A stretch of DNA of 64,000 nt, from positions 62,001 to 126,000 of the forward strand of contig NZ_DJJS01000008.1 in the NCBI RefSeq assembly GCF_002434265.1. The letters are read 5' to 3'. Origin of the DNA: Pseudomonas sp. UBA6562 (GTDB lineage Bacteria > Pseudomonadota > Gammaproteobacteria > Pseudomonadales > Pseudomonadaceae). The translations under genes and the position numbers were made by a program. Below the pieces are notes generated by a model. It was not told the DNA's origin. It saw only the letters and a list, made by a program, of their open reading frames with translations, and ran no database searches. Below, in pieces: positions 33,736 to 42,972 of the stretch (the first letter of the stretch is position 1; the number at the start of each line of letters is the position of its first letter).

Positions 33736-34042
33736 GCCAGGCTCCTCCTGAGACTAAAGGCGTATGGATCGATAGCGTTGTGCCAACCCTAGCCCAAGCG
33801 AAGCGGGAAGCAAGGTGTTTCGTGCAAATTGTCGGACAATCTTTGCACTGCCCATCACCCGCTTGGTAGACGGTCTTCTGGCATGCCAATCAGCGTGATA
33901 TGGCTTAAAGCCACTATCGTGGTAGCCTAGCGGGGTCCATACCGTCGAACTACACCCACCGCGTATTTTCCTCACAGCAAAACTGGAAAATACCGCCCCC
34001 GCCCCATACCCTGCGCTATCGACCCACGCCGCGAGCACGAAC
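33736..34042. promoter_or_regulatory. Regulatory region with three dyads upstream of the AAA+/helicase cassette
   Basis: Three separate palindromic elements occur in 307 bp. The first is a nested dyad: outer GTGCAAA/TTTGCAC (33822-33828, 33842-33848) around TTGTC-G-GACAA. The second is TGGCTT-A-AAGCCA (33901-33913). The third is GTATTTTCC/GGAAAATAC (33964-33972, 33986-33994), 9-bp perfect arms near the start codon. The interval is lower in GC than its flanks. It lies between the divergent paralogue gene (start 33735) and the AAA+ gene (start 34043). Confidence 0.6.
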
Positions 34043-35875
34043 ATGTCAGGGATTGTCCATTTCGAACGGCCACGCTGGTTGCGCGACCTCGTGCGCTTTC
34101 TGCCCCTCAAGAGTCAATTCGTCCTGACGGGCAACATCCGCGACTTGCAAGCCACGCAGATCGCCCCTGGCGCGGTCACCGCGCAAAGCTTCAACCAGAC
34201 CTTGTGCAATGCCCTGCTCGATGCCGGTTTCAGCCACGTGCTGCTGTGGAACCCGGTCAGCGGCTTCACCGCCATGCACCGCCCTGGCGCCGACCCGGCC
34301 GGCGGCCTGGCCGCCTTGCAGGCCTTGGGCCTCAATGCCGTGGACGGTGTGGCGCCGGCCGGCATCGACCTGCTCGGCGTGACGTTGGAGCGCCTGGTCG
34401 CCCAGGGCGGCGAGCCCGTGGCGCTGATCCTCGATTTCGCCTCGCGCCTGGCGGTGCGCAACGACCAGCTCAGCGCCGCCGAGCATCGCCTCTTCACCCA
34501 GGCCCTGGTGCTTTCGCACCAGGCGCGCAGCCGCCCTGCCACGGCCGAGCGCAAGCCGTTCTTCAACACCTTGCTGTGGCTGGTGGAGAAAGAAGGCGAC
34601 CTGCCCGACTGGCTGCTGGTGGACAATCCGCGCCTGCGCCACATCCCGGTCGGCAAACCCGACCAACGCGCACGCCGCGCACTGGCGCCGGCCCTGCTGC
34701 GCGGCCTCGTCGGCAGCCAGGGCGCCGAGCCGCAGGCGCTGGACGCGGCCGTCGAGGCTTTCGTGGAAAACACCGAAGGGCTGCTGCTGCTCGACCTCAG
34801 CGCCATCGCCCAGCTGGCGCGGGTCGAGAACGTGGACATGACGCAGATCAGCGACGCCGTGCGCCGCTACAAAGTGGGCGTCACCGAAGACCCCTGGTTG
34901 AGCCTGGACCGAACGCGCATCCGCAACGCCGACGGCATCGTCCAGCGACGGGTCAAGGGCCAGCGCCACGCGGTCACGCACATGCTCGACATCGTCAAGC
35001 GCGCGGTGACCGGCGTGGGCGCCAGCCGCAAGGGCAACCGCCCGCGCGGGGTGGCCTTTCTGGCCGGGCCCACCGGAGTCGGCAAGACCGAGCTGGCCAA
35101 GACCATCACCCACCTGCTGTTCGGCGACGAAAGCGCGTACATCCGCTTCGACATGTCGGAATTCAGCGCCGAACACGCCGACCAGCGCTTGATCGGCGCG
35201 CCGCCCGGCTACGTCGGTTACGACGTGGGCGGCGAACTGACCAACGCCATCCGCGAGAAACCCTTCAGCGTGGTGCTGTTCGACGAGATCGAAAAGGCCC
35301 ACCCGCGCATCCTCGACAAGTTCCTGCAGATCCTCGACGACGGCGTGCTCACCTCCGGGCGCGGCGACCGCGTGTACTTTTCCGAAGCGCTGATCGTGTT
35401 CACCTCCAACCTGGGCATCTACCGCCAGGGCGAAAACGGCGAGCGGGTCGCCAACGTGCAGCCCCATGAGCCGTTCGAGCAGGTGCAGGGCAAAGTCCAC
35501 AGCGAGATCGACCGCTATTTCAAGTTGGTGCTCAACCGTCCGGAAATCCTCAACCGGATCGGCGAGAACATCATCGTCTTCGACTTCATCCGCGAAGAGG
35601 TGGCCACGCAGATCTTCGAGCAGATGGTCGCGACCACCTTCGCCGACCTGCAAGCCCAGGGCTTCAGCGTCGAATTCGGCGAACCGGCGCGCCAGGCCCT
35701 GCACGCCCTGTGCCTGCAAGACCTGGGCAACGGCGGCCGGGGCATCCGCAACCAGCTCGAAGCGCACTTGCTCAACCCGCTGGCGCGGGCGCTGTTCGAC
35801 CAGGACGTGCAGCCGGGCCAAGCCCTGCGCATCGGCGCCCTGGACGCCGCCGGCCTGACCCTGGAAGCGCGCTGA
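34043..35875 (+). CDS. Clp/Hsp100-like AAA+ ATPase with degenerate first module
   Basis: A 610-residue protein. The C-terminal half (about 300-600) is a ClpA/ClpB D2-like AAA+ module. It has Walker A AGPTGVGKTEL (about 341), pore loop PPGYVGYDVGG (about 387) with the translocating tyrosine, Walker B VVLFDEIEKAH (about 411), sensor-1 FTSNLG, arginine finger RPEILNRIGEN and sensor-2 GGRGIRN. The first 300 residues look like a second AAA+ module without Walker A: FVLTGNIRDLQ, a Walker-B-like LILDFASRL, and VDNPRLRHIPVGKPD. No Clp N-domain or ClpB middle coiled coil is seen. It is the first gene of a compact four-gene cassette, 2 bases before the radical-SAM gene. A remodelling role for the partner proteins is inferred. 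Confidence 0.88.
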   Translation: MSGIVHFERPRWLRDLVRFLPLKSQFVLTGNIRDLQATQIAPGAVTAQSFNQTLCNALLDAGFSHVLLWNPVSGFTAMHRPGADPAGGLAALQALGLNAVDGVAPAGIDLLGVTLERLVAQGGEPVALILDFASRLAVRNDQLSAAEHRLFTQALVLSHQARSRPATAERKPFFNTLLWLVEKEGDLPDWLLVDNPRLRHIPVGKPDQRARRALAPALLRGLVGSQGAEPQALDAAVEAFVENTEGLLLLDLSAIAQLARVENVDMTQISDAVRRYKVGVTEDPWLSLDRTRIRNADGIVQRRVKGQRHAVTHMLDIVKRAVTGVGASRKGNRPRGVAFLAGPTGVGKTELAKTITHLLFGDESAYIRFDMSEFSAEHADQRLIGAPPGYVGYDVGGELTNAIREKPFSVVLFDEIEKAHPRILDKFLQILDDGVLTSGRGDRVYFSEALIVFTSNLGIYRQGENGERVANVQPHEPFEQVQGKVHSEIDRYFKLVLNRPEILNRIGENIIVFDFIREEVATQIFEQMVATTFADLQAQGFSVEFGEPARQALHALCLQDLGNGGRGIRNQLEAHLLNPLARALFDQDVQPGQALRIGALDAAGLTLEAR

Positions 35876-35877
35876 GC

Positions 35878-36522
35878 ATGCACCTGAGCCTGTCGCGGGT
35901 GCATTTTCCCGTCACCACCCTGGGGCCGGGCCAACGTCTGGGCATTTGGTTCCAGGGCTGTAGTCTGCGCTGCCCCGGCTGCATCTCGGCCGACACCTGG
36001 GGGCCTGGCAAGCGCCAGGTGAGCCTGGACGCGCTGCTGACGCAGATCGCGCCCTGGCTGGCCCAGGCCGACGGCATCACGGTCTCCGGCGGCGAGCCGT
36101 TCGAGCAGTTCGACGCCCTCCTCGCCCTGCTGCGCGCCCTGCGCCAGCGCAGCGCCGGCGACATCCTGGTGTACAGCGGCCACAGCCTGGAAGCGCTGGG
36201 CCCGCAACTGGAACAAACCCAGGGGCTGATCGACGGTCTGATCAGCGACCCCTACCAAGAACACAGCGAACAGACCCTCGCCCTGCGCGGCAGCGACAAC
36301 CAGCGCCTGAGCCTGCTCACGCCGCTCGGCCGGGCCCGCCTGGCCGATTACCAACGCCCCCTGCGCGCCGCCGACAAGGCCTTGGACCTCATGTTCGACG
36401 AGGCCGGCAGCGTGTGGATGGCAGGCATCCCGCGACGTGGCGACCTGTTGCGCCTGCGCGACCTGCTGCACAGCCAGGGCCACCAGTTACAGACCAGCGC
36501 CCACACGTCGAAGCGGCGCTGA
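35878..36522 (+). CDS. 4Fe-4S radical-SAM protein, NrdG/activase-like
   Basis: A 214-residue cytosolic protein. The radical-SAM cluster motif CSLRCPGC lies at residues 25-32, in the order seen in NrdG and small single-cluster activases. The SAM-binding glycine motif SGGEPFEQ is at about residues 71-78. A substrate-side region is short, as in activating enzymes that generate a glycyl radical or modify a protein partner. No ribonucleotide reductase, pyruvate-formate lyase or typical activase substrate is encoded nearby. It begins 2 bases after the AAA+ stop and ends 15 bases before the helicase gene, so it belongs to one transcript. The substrate is unknown; one of the cassette proteins is the natural guess. 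Confidence 0.88.
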   Translation: MHLSLSRVHFPVTTLGPGQRLGIWFQGCSLRCPGCISADTWGPGKRQVSLDALLTQIAPWLAQADGITVSGGEPFEQFDALLALLRALRQRSAGDILVYSGHSLEALGPQLEQTQGLIDGLISDPYQEHSEQTLALRGSDNQRLSLLTPLGRARLADYQRPLRAADKALDLMFDEAGSVWMAGIPRRGDLLRLRDLLHSQGHQLQTSAHTSKRR

Positions 36523-36537
36523 GCGGAGTTCACCGAC

Positions 36538-39500
36538 ATGATGCGTTTTTGCCCCAACTGCCACACCGAGCGTGGCCTCGACGAGCTGTTCTGCGCCGGC
36601 ACCGTGCACGGCCAGCCTTGCGCCTGGGACCTGTCCGCCGAGCCGATCCATGCCGACGGCTGGCGCCCGACCGAGGCCGCGCCGAGCGAGGCTCAGGCGG
36701 CCGATATCGGGCACCCGATCGAATCGGCAGCCCCGGCCGATCCGTCGGCCACAGCGCCAGCCAACGGCGCCGGGGGCTCGGCGCCCGCGCTGGCACCGCA
36801 GTGCGGCAACGGCCATGCCCTGGAGCCCGGCGACCTGATGTGCCTGACCTGCGGCGCACCGGTGGCAGCCCTCGCCCAGGCGGACCGGGCCCAAGCCGCG
36901 AACGCTGAGCCACCCACCTGCGCCCCTGTCGACGAAGACACAGGCGATACACTTGCCAACGACACCCCCAGCGAAGTGGAAGGCTGGCGGTTGGAGCAGG
37001 CGATCAGCAACACCGACGGCATCCGCGAGCGCTACCTGGCCGAACACCGCGACAGCGGCCAACGCGCTGTGCTCACCCTCTACCGCCCCGGCGCCGAGCC
37101 GGACCCGGCCATCTACGACGTACTGCGCCGCCTGCCCCTGGCCCACGTGCCCGAGTTGTTCGCCACCGGCCGTTGGCAAGGCCGCGCCTTCGAAGTGATC
37201 GAGGCGCTGGACGGCGGCAGCCTGGCCGACCTCGGCCCCGTGGTGGTCGACCTCGACAGCGCCAGCCACCTGCTGCGTGAAGTGGGCCAGGCCCTGCACG
37301 CCTTCAACGAAGCCGGTCTGCGCCACCGCGACCTGCGCCCGACCAGCCTGCTGGTGCGCAGCCGCGAGCCGCTGGACATGGTCATCAGCGGCTTCGGCTC
37401 GGCGCGCCTGTCGGAGTTCGACCTGGACATCGTCTCGCCTCTGGAAACCAGCCGCTACATGGCGCCCGAAGCGGTCGCCGGTGGCGTGGCCGCAGCGTCG
37501 GACTGGTGGAGCCTGGGCATGATCCTGCTCGAACAGCTGACCCGCGGTGCCTGCTTCGAAGGCGTGCAGGCCAATGCTTTCCTCATCCATGTGCTGGCCA
37601 ATGGCGTGCCGCTGCCCGACACCTTGGAGCCGCGCCTGCACCTGCTGCTGCGCGGCCTGCTCGCCCGTGACCGCCACCAGCGCTGGCAGTGGCCACAGGT
37701 CGCGGCCTGGCTCGACGGCGCCGAGGTACCGGCCCCGCCTGCCGCCAACGACACCCCGGACGATGGCACCGGCGCGCGCCTGTCGCTCGGCGACCGCCAC
37801 TACCGCAACGCCCAGGTCTTCGCCCTGGCCGCGGCGCAGGCCGAGCATTGGCCCGAAGCTTTGCAGCACCTGCTGCGCGGGGTGATCGTGACCTGGGCCG
37901 AGCAGACCGGCCTGGCGCCCACGGTGCTCGCCGGCCTGCGCCAGGTGGTGCAGCACGAAGGCCTGCACGACGACCTGCGTCTGATGCTCGCGCTGAAGCT
38001 GCTCAACCCGGAAATTCCGTTGATCCTGCGCGGCGAGATCGTCACCCCCGGCTGGCTGCTGGAGCATCCGCTGGAGGGCTATGGCCTGATCAGCGGCGAA
38101 GTGCCGGAACTGCTCGAACGCCTGCACAGCGACCATTGGCTCAGCCGCCTCAAGACCCGCGCGCAGAACGTGCGCCAGCGCGCCCTGCACCAGCACATCG
38201 AACTGGTCGAAGACGACCTGCGCATCTACCTGCTGTCGACCTCGCGGGCCACCCTGGCCAGCCAGTGGGAGGCGCGCCAGCGGCTGTTCCCCGACACCGA
38301 CCACCCCGGTTTGCAGTCGCTCAGCCAACGCCGGCTGATCGCCGAGGAGGACCTGATCGTGCTGCTCAGCGCGAGCCTGAGCCAGTTCCGTGCCGCCGAT
38401 GCGATCATCGCCGAAGCCGCCGCATTGGCGCGCGAGCATGAAGTGGGCTGGTTCGACGCGGACACCGCCGCGCAACGCCTGCAACGCCCGCAGGCGGAGC
38501 TGATGCGCAGTGTCGACGAACGCATCCAGGGCTTTGCCCGCTGCGGTGTTGAAGCGGTCGACCAGTGGGCCGAACAGTTCCGTCTGGAGCGACGCATGCC
38601 TTTGGCCCAGGCCCTGGTGCTGCTGGCGATCGAACCCAGCCAATGGCTGGAGCCGCAGAAACAGCAGTACGTCGCGCAGATCCTGGACTTCTTCGAGAAG
38701 AAGGTGGTGAGCGCGGTGATGCGCGGCCCGCTGGTGCGCATGGCCATCGGCAAGACCACGGCCCGCGTCGACCTCAATGAGCTGCACAGCGAGCGGCGCC
38801 CTGCCCCGGCCTTGCTCGACCACCTGCTGCAACGCAACGCCCGTGCAGTCAACCTCGACCCGCAGACGCTGCAGCTCGACCCGGGCCTGGCCGCGCGCCT
38901 GCACGGCCTGCACCGGCAGAGCGCGCTGTACAAGCGCGACACCGGCATCGACGGGCTGTACCTGGGCTTCCCCTTCCTGCTCAGCCGCGATGCGCGCAGT
39001 AACGCGCGGCCTCGCATCGTTCCGGTGCTGCTATGGCCGTTGAGCCTGCAACTGGAAGTGGGCCAACGCGGCCAGGCCGCCCTGGCCTTCGACAGCGAGC
39101 GCGAGGAGGTGCGCCTGAACCCGGCGCTGGAAAGCGTGTTGGGCGTCGAGGCGTGCAAGCGTTGGCGCGCCACGGCCGATGAGCTGTTGGGCCGCTCGTC
39201 CCTGCGCGCCAGCGACGTGATGGACGCCTTCGGCATGCTCGCCCCAGCCCGCGCGCGCCAGCTCGGCGAACTGCCCAGCCCGTCGGTGCAACTGGCCTCG
39301 GACCAGGACGCACTGGCCTGCGCGGCAGTGCTGTTCCACGTCACCTTCATGGGCCAGGCCATCGGCGAAGACTTGCGCCATCTGAAGAGCCTCGCGCCCT
39401 CGGGCACGGGTCTGGAAACCGCGCTGCGCCTACGGGCGGCCGAATCCACCGCCGACGAGTTCGCCGAGCCCCAGGCGGTGGGCGAGTTGCACCGTTACTT

Positions 39501-42500
39501 CACCGTAGCCAGCGACCCGTCCCAGGAAGCGGCGGTGATGCAGGCCCGGCAAGGCCCCGGGCTGCTGGTCGAAGGCCCGCCCGGCACCGGCAAGAGCCAG
39601 ACCATCGTCAACATGGTGGCCGATGCCATCGGCCGCCAGCGCAGCCTGTTGATCGTCTGCCAGAAGCATGCGGCGCTGGAGGTGGTGCACAAACGCCTGA
39701 TCGCCGAAGGCCTGGGCCAGCGCGTGGTCATGCTCAACGACATCAACCGCGACCGCGAGCCGGTCATTCGCGGCATCCGCGAGCAACTCGACACCTTGTT
39801 CGGCCAAGGCAATCCCAGCGCGCCCTGGCAGCGTCAGCGCCAGCAACTGGCCGCGCGCATCGAAACCCTGGAAGGCGAACTCGACCGCTACCACCAGAGC
39901 CTGCACCAGCCAGACCCCGACAGCGGCCTGAGCTACCGGCGCCTGCTCGGCGAACTGATCGAGCTGCAGTCGGGGCCCGAGCCGCTGCACTTCCCGGCCC
40001 TGCGCCAGCGCCTGGCCGACCTCGATATCGGTAGCCTGGCGCAGCTGGAGGAGCGTTGCGCCCCGCTGATCGGCCTGTGGCTGCCGGCGCGCTACGAGGG
40101 CAGCCCGCTGGCCCGCCTGCAAGCCTTCGCCGCCGACGCCCCCACCCTTGAGGCCTTCGCCGAAACCTTGCAGCGCTTCGGCGAAGTCGAAGCCCAGCGC
40201 GACGCGGCCCTGCTGGCGCATCCAGCCAGCTTCGAACTCGACGACCCGGCCCCCTACCGCGCCTGGCTCGCCGCCCATGCCAACACTTTGCTCGGCCTGG
40301 ACGAGCGCGCCTGCCAGCGCCTGGCGCAATGGCTACCCCTGTTCCGCGAAAGCCCTGGCGACGGCACCTTGCGCGGCGACGCGCTGCTGAACCAACTGCA
40401 CGCACTGGACGCGGCACTGGCCGCTTTGGAGCAAGGCGCGCACCACGCCGACCTGTCGCCAGCGCTGGGCCAACTCGACGACGCGACCTTCGCCCGTGTG
40501 GCCGACGACGCCCGGCGCGTGCACGCCGATCGGGGCTGGCAACGCTGGCTCAACCCGATGCGCTACCTGCGTCGCCGCCGTTTGTACGGCTTTCTCGCCT
40601 CCCTCGGCCACGACGACCTCGACACGGCGCTGCCGCCCCTGCTGGACGCCGCGCAGTTGGAGCGTGCCTGGCGCCCTTTGCGCGGGCAATTGCAGACCGT
40701 ACAGCGCGCCCTCGAACTGCCGCCGGTGCCCGCCGACAGCGGCCCCGACCTGCTGCCCAAGGTGCGCAGCGTGCAACGCCACCTGCACCAGGTGCGGCAA
40801 CTGGCCGCCGCGTTAGCGCAATCGCCGCGCCCGGCCCAGAGCGATGCCGCCGCACTCAGTGGCGACCCACGCCAGGTGCAGGCGCTGCTGGCCGACGTCG
40901 ACGCCTCCTTGCTGCGCCAGGGCGTACGCCAGGCCAGCCTGGTGCGCCTCGAGCTGCTGAGCCAGTGGCTGGGCGCCGACCTGCAGGCCGAGCTGGCCGA
41001 TGCCGTGCGCCACAACCGCAGTACCCAGGTCAGCCTGCAAGCCCTGCAAGACGCGCTGCCGAGCCTTGCCGCCTACCAGCGCTTCCGCGCCCGCGCCACC
41101 CTGTTGTCGGAGGCCGAACTGGCGTTGCTGGCCTTGTTGCGCCAACGTCAGGACGCCCTCGACACCATCCCAACCGCACAGCTCGAAGGCACGGTCCGCC
41201 GCGTGCTCAACCTGGAAGCCCGCCTCGGCTGGAAGCACCGCATCGAGCAAGCCCACCCCGAGCTGCTGTTCAGCCAGCACGAAGCGCAGGCCAAGATCGC
41301 CAGCCTGGCCGAGGCCGACGTACAGATGCGCCTGCTCAACCGCGACCTGCTCGGCCAGGGCATCGATCCCGACCGCCTGGGCAACCGCAAGCAATGGGAA
41401 GACCTCACCCGCCTCACCGGCAAGCGTTCGCGGCGCCTGCGCGAGTTCATCGAGCTGGGCAGCCGCATCGGGCTGATGCACCTGCGCCCCGTCTGGCTGA
41501 TGAACCCGGACGTGGCCAGCCGCGTGCTGCCGCTCCAGGCCGGGCTGTTCGACATGGTGATCTACGACGAAGCCTCGCAGATGCCGGTGGAGTACGCCTT
41601 GCCGACGCTGTTCCGCGGCAAGGTCACGGTGGTCAGCGGCGACGAGAAGCAGATGCCGCCCACGGCGTTCTTCTCCAGCCGCATCGAGAGCGACGAAGCG
41701 CAGGTGTTCGACGGCGACGAGCCGAACGAGGACACCGACGAAGAACAGCGCGAGGCCTTCGAAGACACCTGGAACCGCCGCGAGATCAAGGACTGCCCGG
41801 ACCTGCTGCAACTGGCGCGCAACGTGCTGCCCAGCACCACGCTGCAAATCCATTACCGTTCGGCCTACCGCGAGCTGATCGGCTTCTCCAACGCCTCGTT
41901 CTACGGCAATCGCCTGAACGTGCCGGTGCGCCATCCGCAGGCCAACATCCAGCGCATCAAGCCATTGGAGCTGATCCAGGTCGAAGGCGTGTACCAGAAC
42001 CAGAGCAACCCGGCCGAAGCCGAACGGGTGGTCGACTACCTCGCCGGTCTGTGGCAGCAGCCTTTCGCCGCGCGCGAGTCGGTGGGCGTGGTGACCTTCA
42101 ACCGCAAACAGGCCGAGCTGATCGAAGATTGCCTGGAACTGCGCGCCGAGCAGGACCCGACCTTCCGCGCGGCCTACGCCGAAGAGCGCGAGCGCAGCGA
42201 AGACGGCGAGAACATGGCGGTGTTCGTCAAGAACGTCGAAAACGTGCAGGGCGACGAGCGCGACATCATCGTGTTTTCCTCGACCTTCGGCCGCAACGGC
42301 CAGGGCACCTTCCGCCGCAACTTCGGCGTGCTCGGGCAGACCGGTGGCGAGCGCCGCTTGAACGTGGCCGTGACGCGGGCACGCCGCAAGGTGGTGATGA
42401 TCACCTCGATGCCGATCGCCGACATCTCCGACATGCTCAACACCCAGCGTGCCCCGGCCAGCCCGCGCGACTACCTGCAGGGCTACCTGGAATACGCCCG

Positions 42501-42972
42501 CAGCTTGACCGCCGGGGAGTTCGCCAATGGCGCGCGCCTGCTCGACCGTTTGCAGACCGACCGCAGCAGCCTGCCGGCGCGTGTCCAGGACGGCGTGCGC
42601 GACGGCTTCGTGCGCCTGGTGGGCGAGTACATCGCCAGCCTGGGTTGGCAGGCCGCGCCGGCCAGCGAAGGCGATGCCTTCGGCCTGGATTTTGCCATCG
42701 AACACCCACTGACCGGTCTATACGCCATCGGCATCGAGTGCGACGCGCCTTGCCACGCCTTGCTGGCCCATGCCCGGGCGCGGGAAATCTGGCGCCCGCG
42801 GGTACTGGGCCGGGCCATCGCGCACCTGCACCGGGTGTCGTCGCAGGCCTGGTACCACGACCCCACCGCCGAGCGCGAACGCCTGCGCCTGGCGATCGAA
42901 GCAGCCATGGGCAGCACCTTGCCCACGCCCGTCCACGAGGCTCCGGCCTCTTCCACCGAGGTAGCGCCATGA
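36538..42972 (+). CDS. Zinc-ribbon / pseudokinase / SF1 helicase / Vsr-like nuclease fusion
   Basis: A 2144-residue multidomain protein. Two zinc-ribbon-like motifs start it: FCPNCHTERG...FC (4-20) and CGNGHALEPGDLMCLTCGAP (about 88-107). A protein-kinase fold follows (about 140-400). It has HRDLRP (about 262) but SGFGSA in place of DFG (about 284) and no clear ATP-site lysine, so it is a pseudokinase. After a helical linker comes an SF1 helicase. Its Walker A is GPPGTGKSQT (about 1015) and its Walker B IYDEASQMP (about 1675), separated by a 650-residue insertion. VSGDEKQMPP, HYRSAYREL, NVQGDERDII and LNVAVTRARR are the remaining helicase motifs. The C-terminus (about 2040-2112) resembles the MTES_1575/Vsr-like nuclease fold (FGLDFAIEHP, GIECDAPCH, ARAREIWRPRVLG). 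Overlapping ATGs begin the gene. This helicase class (COG1112) occurs in defence systems such as Mokosh. Confidence 0.85.
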   Translation: MMRFCPNCHTERGLDELFCAGTVHGQPCAWDLSAEPIHADGWRPTEAAPSEAQAADIGHPIESAAPADPSATAPANGAGGSAPALAPQCGNGHALEPGDLMCLTCGAPVAALAQADRAQAANAEPPTCAPVDEDTGDTLANDTPSEVEGWRLEQAISNTDGIRERYLAEHRDSGQRAVLTLYRPGAEPDPAIYDVLRRLPLAHVPELFATGRWQGRAFEVIEALDGGSLADLGPVVVDLDSASHLLREVGQALHAFNEAGLRHRDLRPTSLLVRSREPLDMVISGFGSARLSEFDLDIVSPLETSRYMAPEAVAGGVAAASDWWSLGMILLEQLTRGACFEGVQANAFLIHVLANGVPLPDTLEPRLHLLLRGLLARDRHQRWQWPQVAAWLDGAEVPAPPAANDTPDDGTGARLSLGDRHYRNAQVFALAAAQAEHWPEALQHLLRGVIVTWAEQTGLAPTVLAGLRQVVQHEGLHDDLRLMLALKLLNPEIPLILRGEIVTPGWLLEHPLEGYGLISGEVPELLERLHSDHWLSRLKTRAQNVRQRALHQHIELVEDDLRIYLLSTSRATLASQWEARQRLFPDTDHPGLQSLSQRRLIAEEDLIVLLSASLSQFRAADAIIAEAAALAREHEVGWFDADTAAQRLQRPQAELMRSVDERIQGFARCGVEAVDQWAEQFRLERRMPLAQALVLLAIEPSQWLEPQKQQYVAQILDFFEKKVVSAVMRGPLVRMAIGKTTARVDLNELHSERRPAPALLDHLLQRNARAVNLDPQTLQLDPGLAARLHGLHRQSALYKRDTGIDGLYLGFPFLLSRDARSNARPRIVPVLLWPLSLQLEVGQRGQAALAFDSEREEVRLNPALESVLGVEACKRWRATADELLGRSSLRASDVMDAFGMLAPARARQLGELPSPSVQLASDQDALACAAVLFHVTFMGQAIGEDLRHLKSLAPSGTGLETALRLRAAESTADEFAEPQAVGELHRYFTVASDPSQEAAVMQARQGPGLLVEGPPGTGKSQTIVNMVADAIGRQRSLLIVCQKHAALEVVHKRLIAEGLGQRVVMLNDINRDREPVIRGIREQLDTLFGQGNPSAPWQRQRQQLAARIETLEGELDRYHQSLHQPDPDSGLSYRRLLGELIELQSGPEPLHFPALRQRLADLDIGSLAQLEERCAPLIGLWLPARYEGSPLARLQAFAADAPTLEAFAETLQRFGEVEAQRDAALLAHPASFELDDPAPYRAWLAAHANTLLGLDERACQRLAQWLPLFRESPGDGTLRGDALLNQLHALDAALAALEQGAHHADLSPALGQLDDATFARVADDARRVHADRGWQRWLNPMRYLRRRRLYGFLASLGHDDLDTALPPLLDAAQLERAWRPLRGQLQTVQRALELPPVPADSGPDLLPKVRSVQRHLHQVRQLAAALAQSPRPAQSDAAALSGDPRQVQALLADVDASLLRQGVRQASLVRLELLSQWLGADLQAELADAVRHNRSTQVSLQALQDALPSLAAYQRFRARATLLSEAELALLALLRQRQDALDTIPTAQLEGTVRRVLNLEARLGWKHRIEQAHPELLFSQHEAQAKIASLAEADVQMRLLNRDLLGQGIDPDRLGNRKQWEDLTRLTGKRSRRLREFIELGSRIGLMHLRPVWLMNPDVASRVLPLQAGLFDMVIYDEASQMPVEYALPTLFRGKVTVVSGDEKQMPPTAFFSSRIESDEAQVFDGDEPNEDTDEEQREAFEDTWNRREIKDCPDLLQLARNVLPSTTLQIHYRSAYRELIGFSNASFYGNRLNVPVRHPQANIQRIKPLELIQVEGVYQNQSNPAEAERVVDYLAGLWQQPFAARESVGVVTFNRKQAELIEDCLELRAEQDPTFRAAYAEERERSEDGENMAVFVKNVENVQGDERDIIVFSSTFGRNGQGTFRRNFGVLGQTGGERRLNVAVTRARRKVVMITSMPIADISDMLNTQRAPASPRDYLQGYLEYARSLTAGEFANGARLLDRLQTDRSSLPARVQDGVRDGFVRLVGEYIASLGWQAAPASEGDAFGLDFAIEHPLTGLYAIGIECDAPCHALLAHARAREIWRPRVLGRAIAHLHRVSSQAWYHDPTAERERLRLAIEAAMGSTLPTPVHEAPASSTEVAP

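Noticed and set aside
34043..35875. T6SS ClpV identity for the AAA+ protein
   Set aside because: No T6SS structural genes lie nearby, and the protein is too short and lacks the ClpV N-terminal and middle domains.
36538..42972. Mokosh type I assignment for the helicase fusion
   Set aside because: The kinase-helicase fusion is similar in plan, but no PLD-nuclease partner is present and the neighbouring genes differ. I therefore kept it as a related but unassigned architecture.
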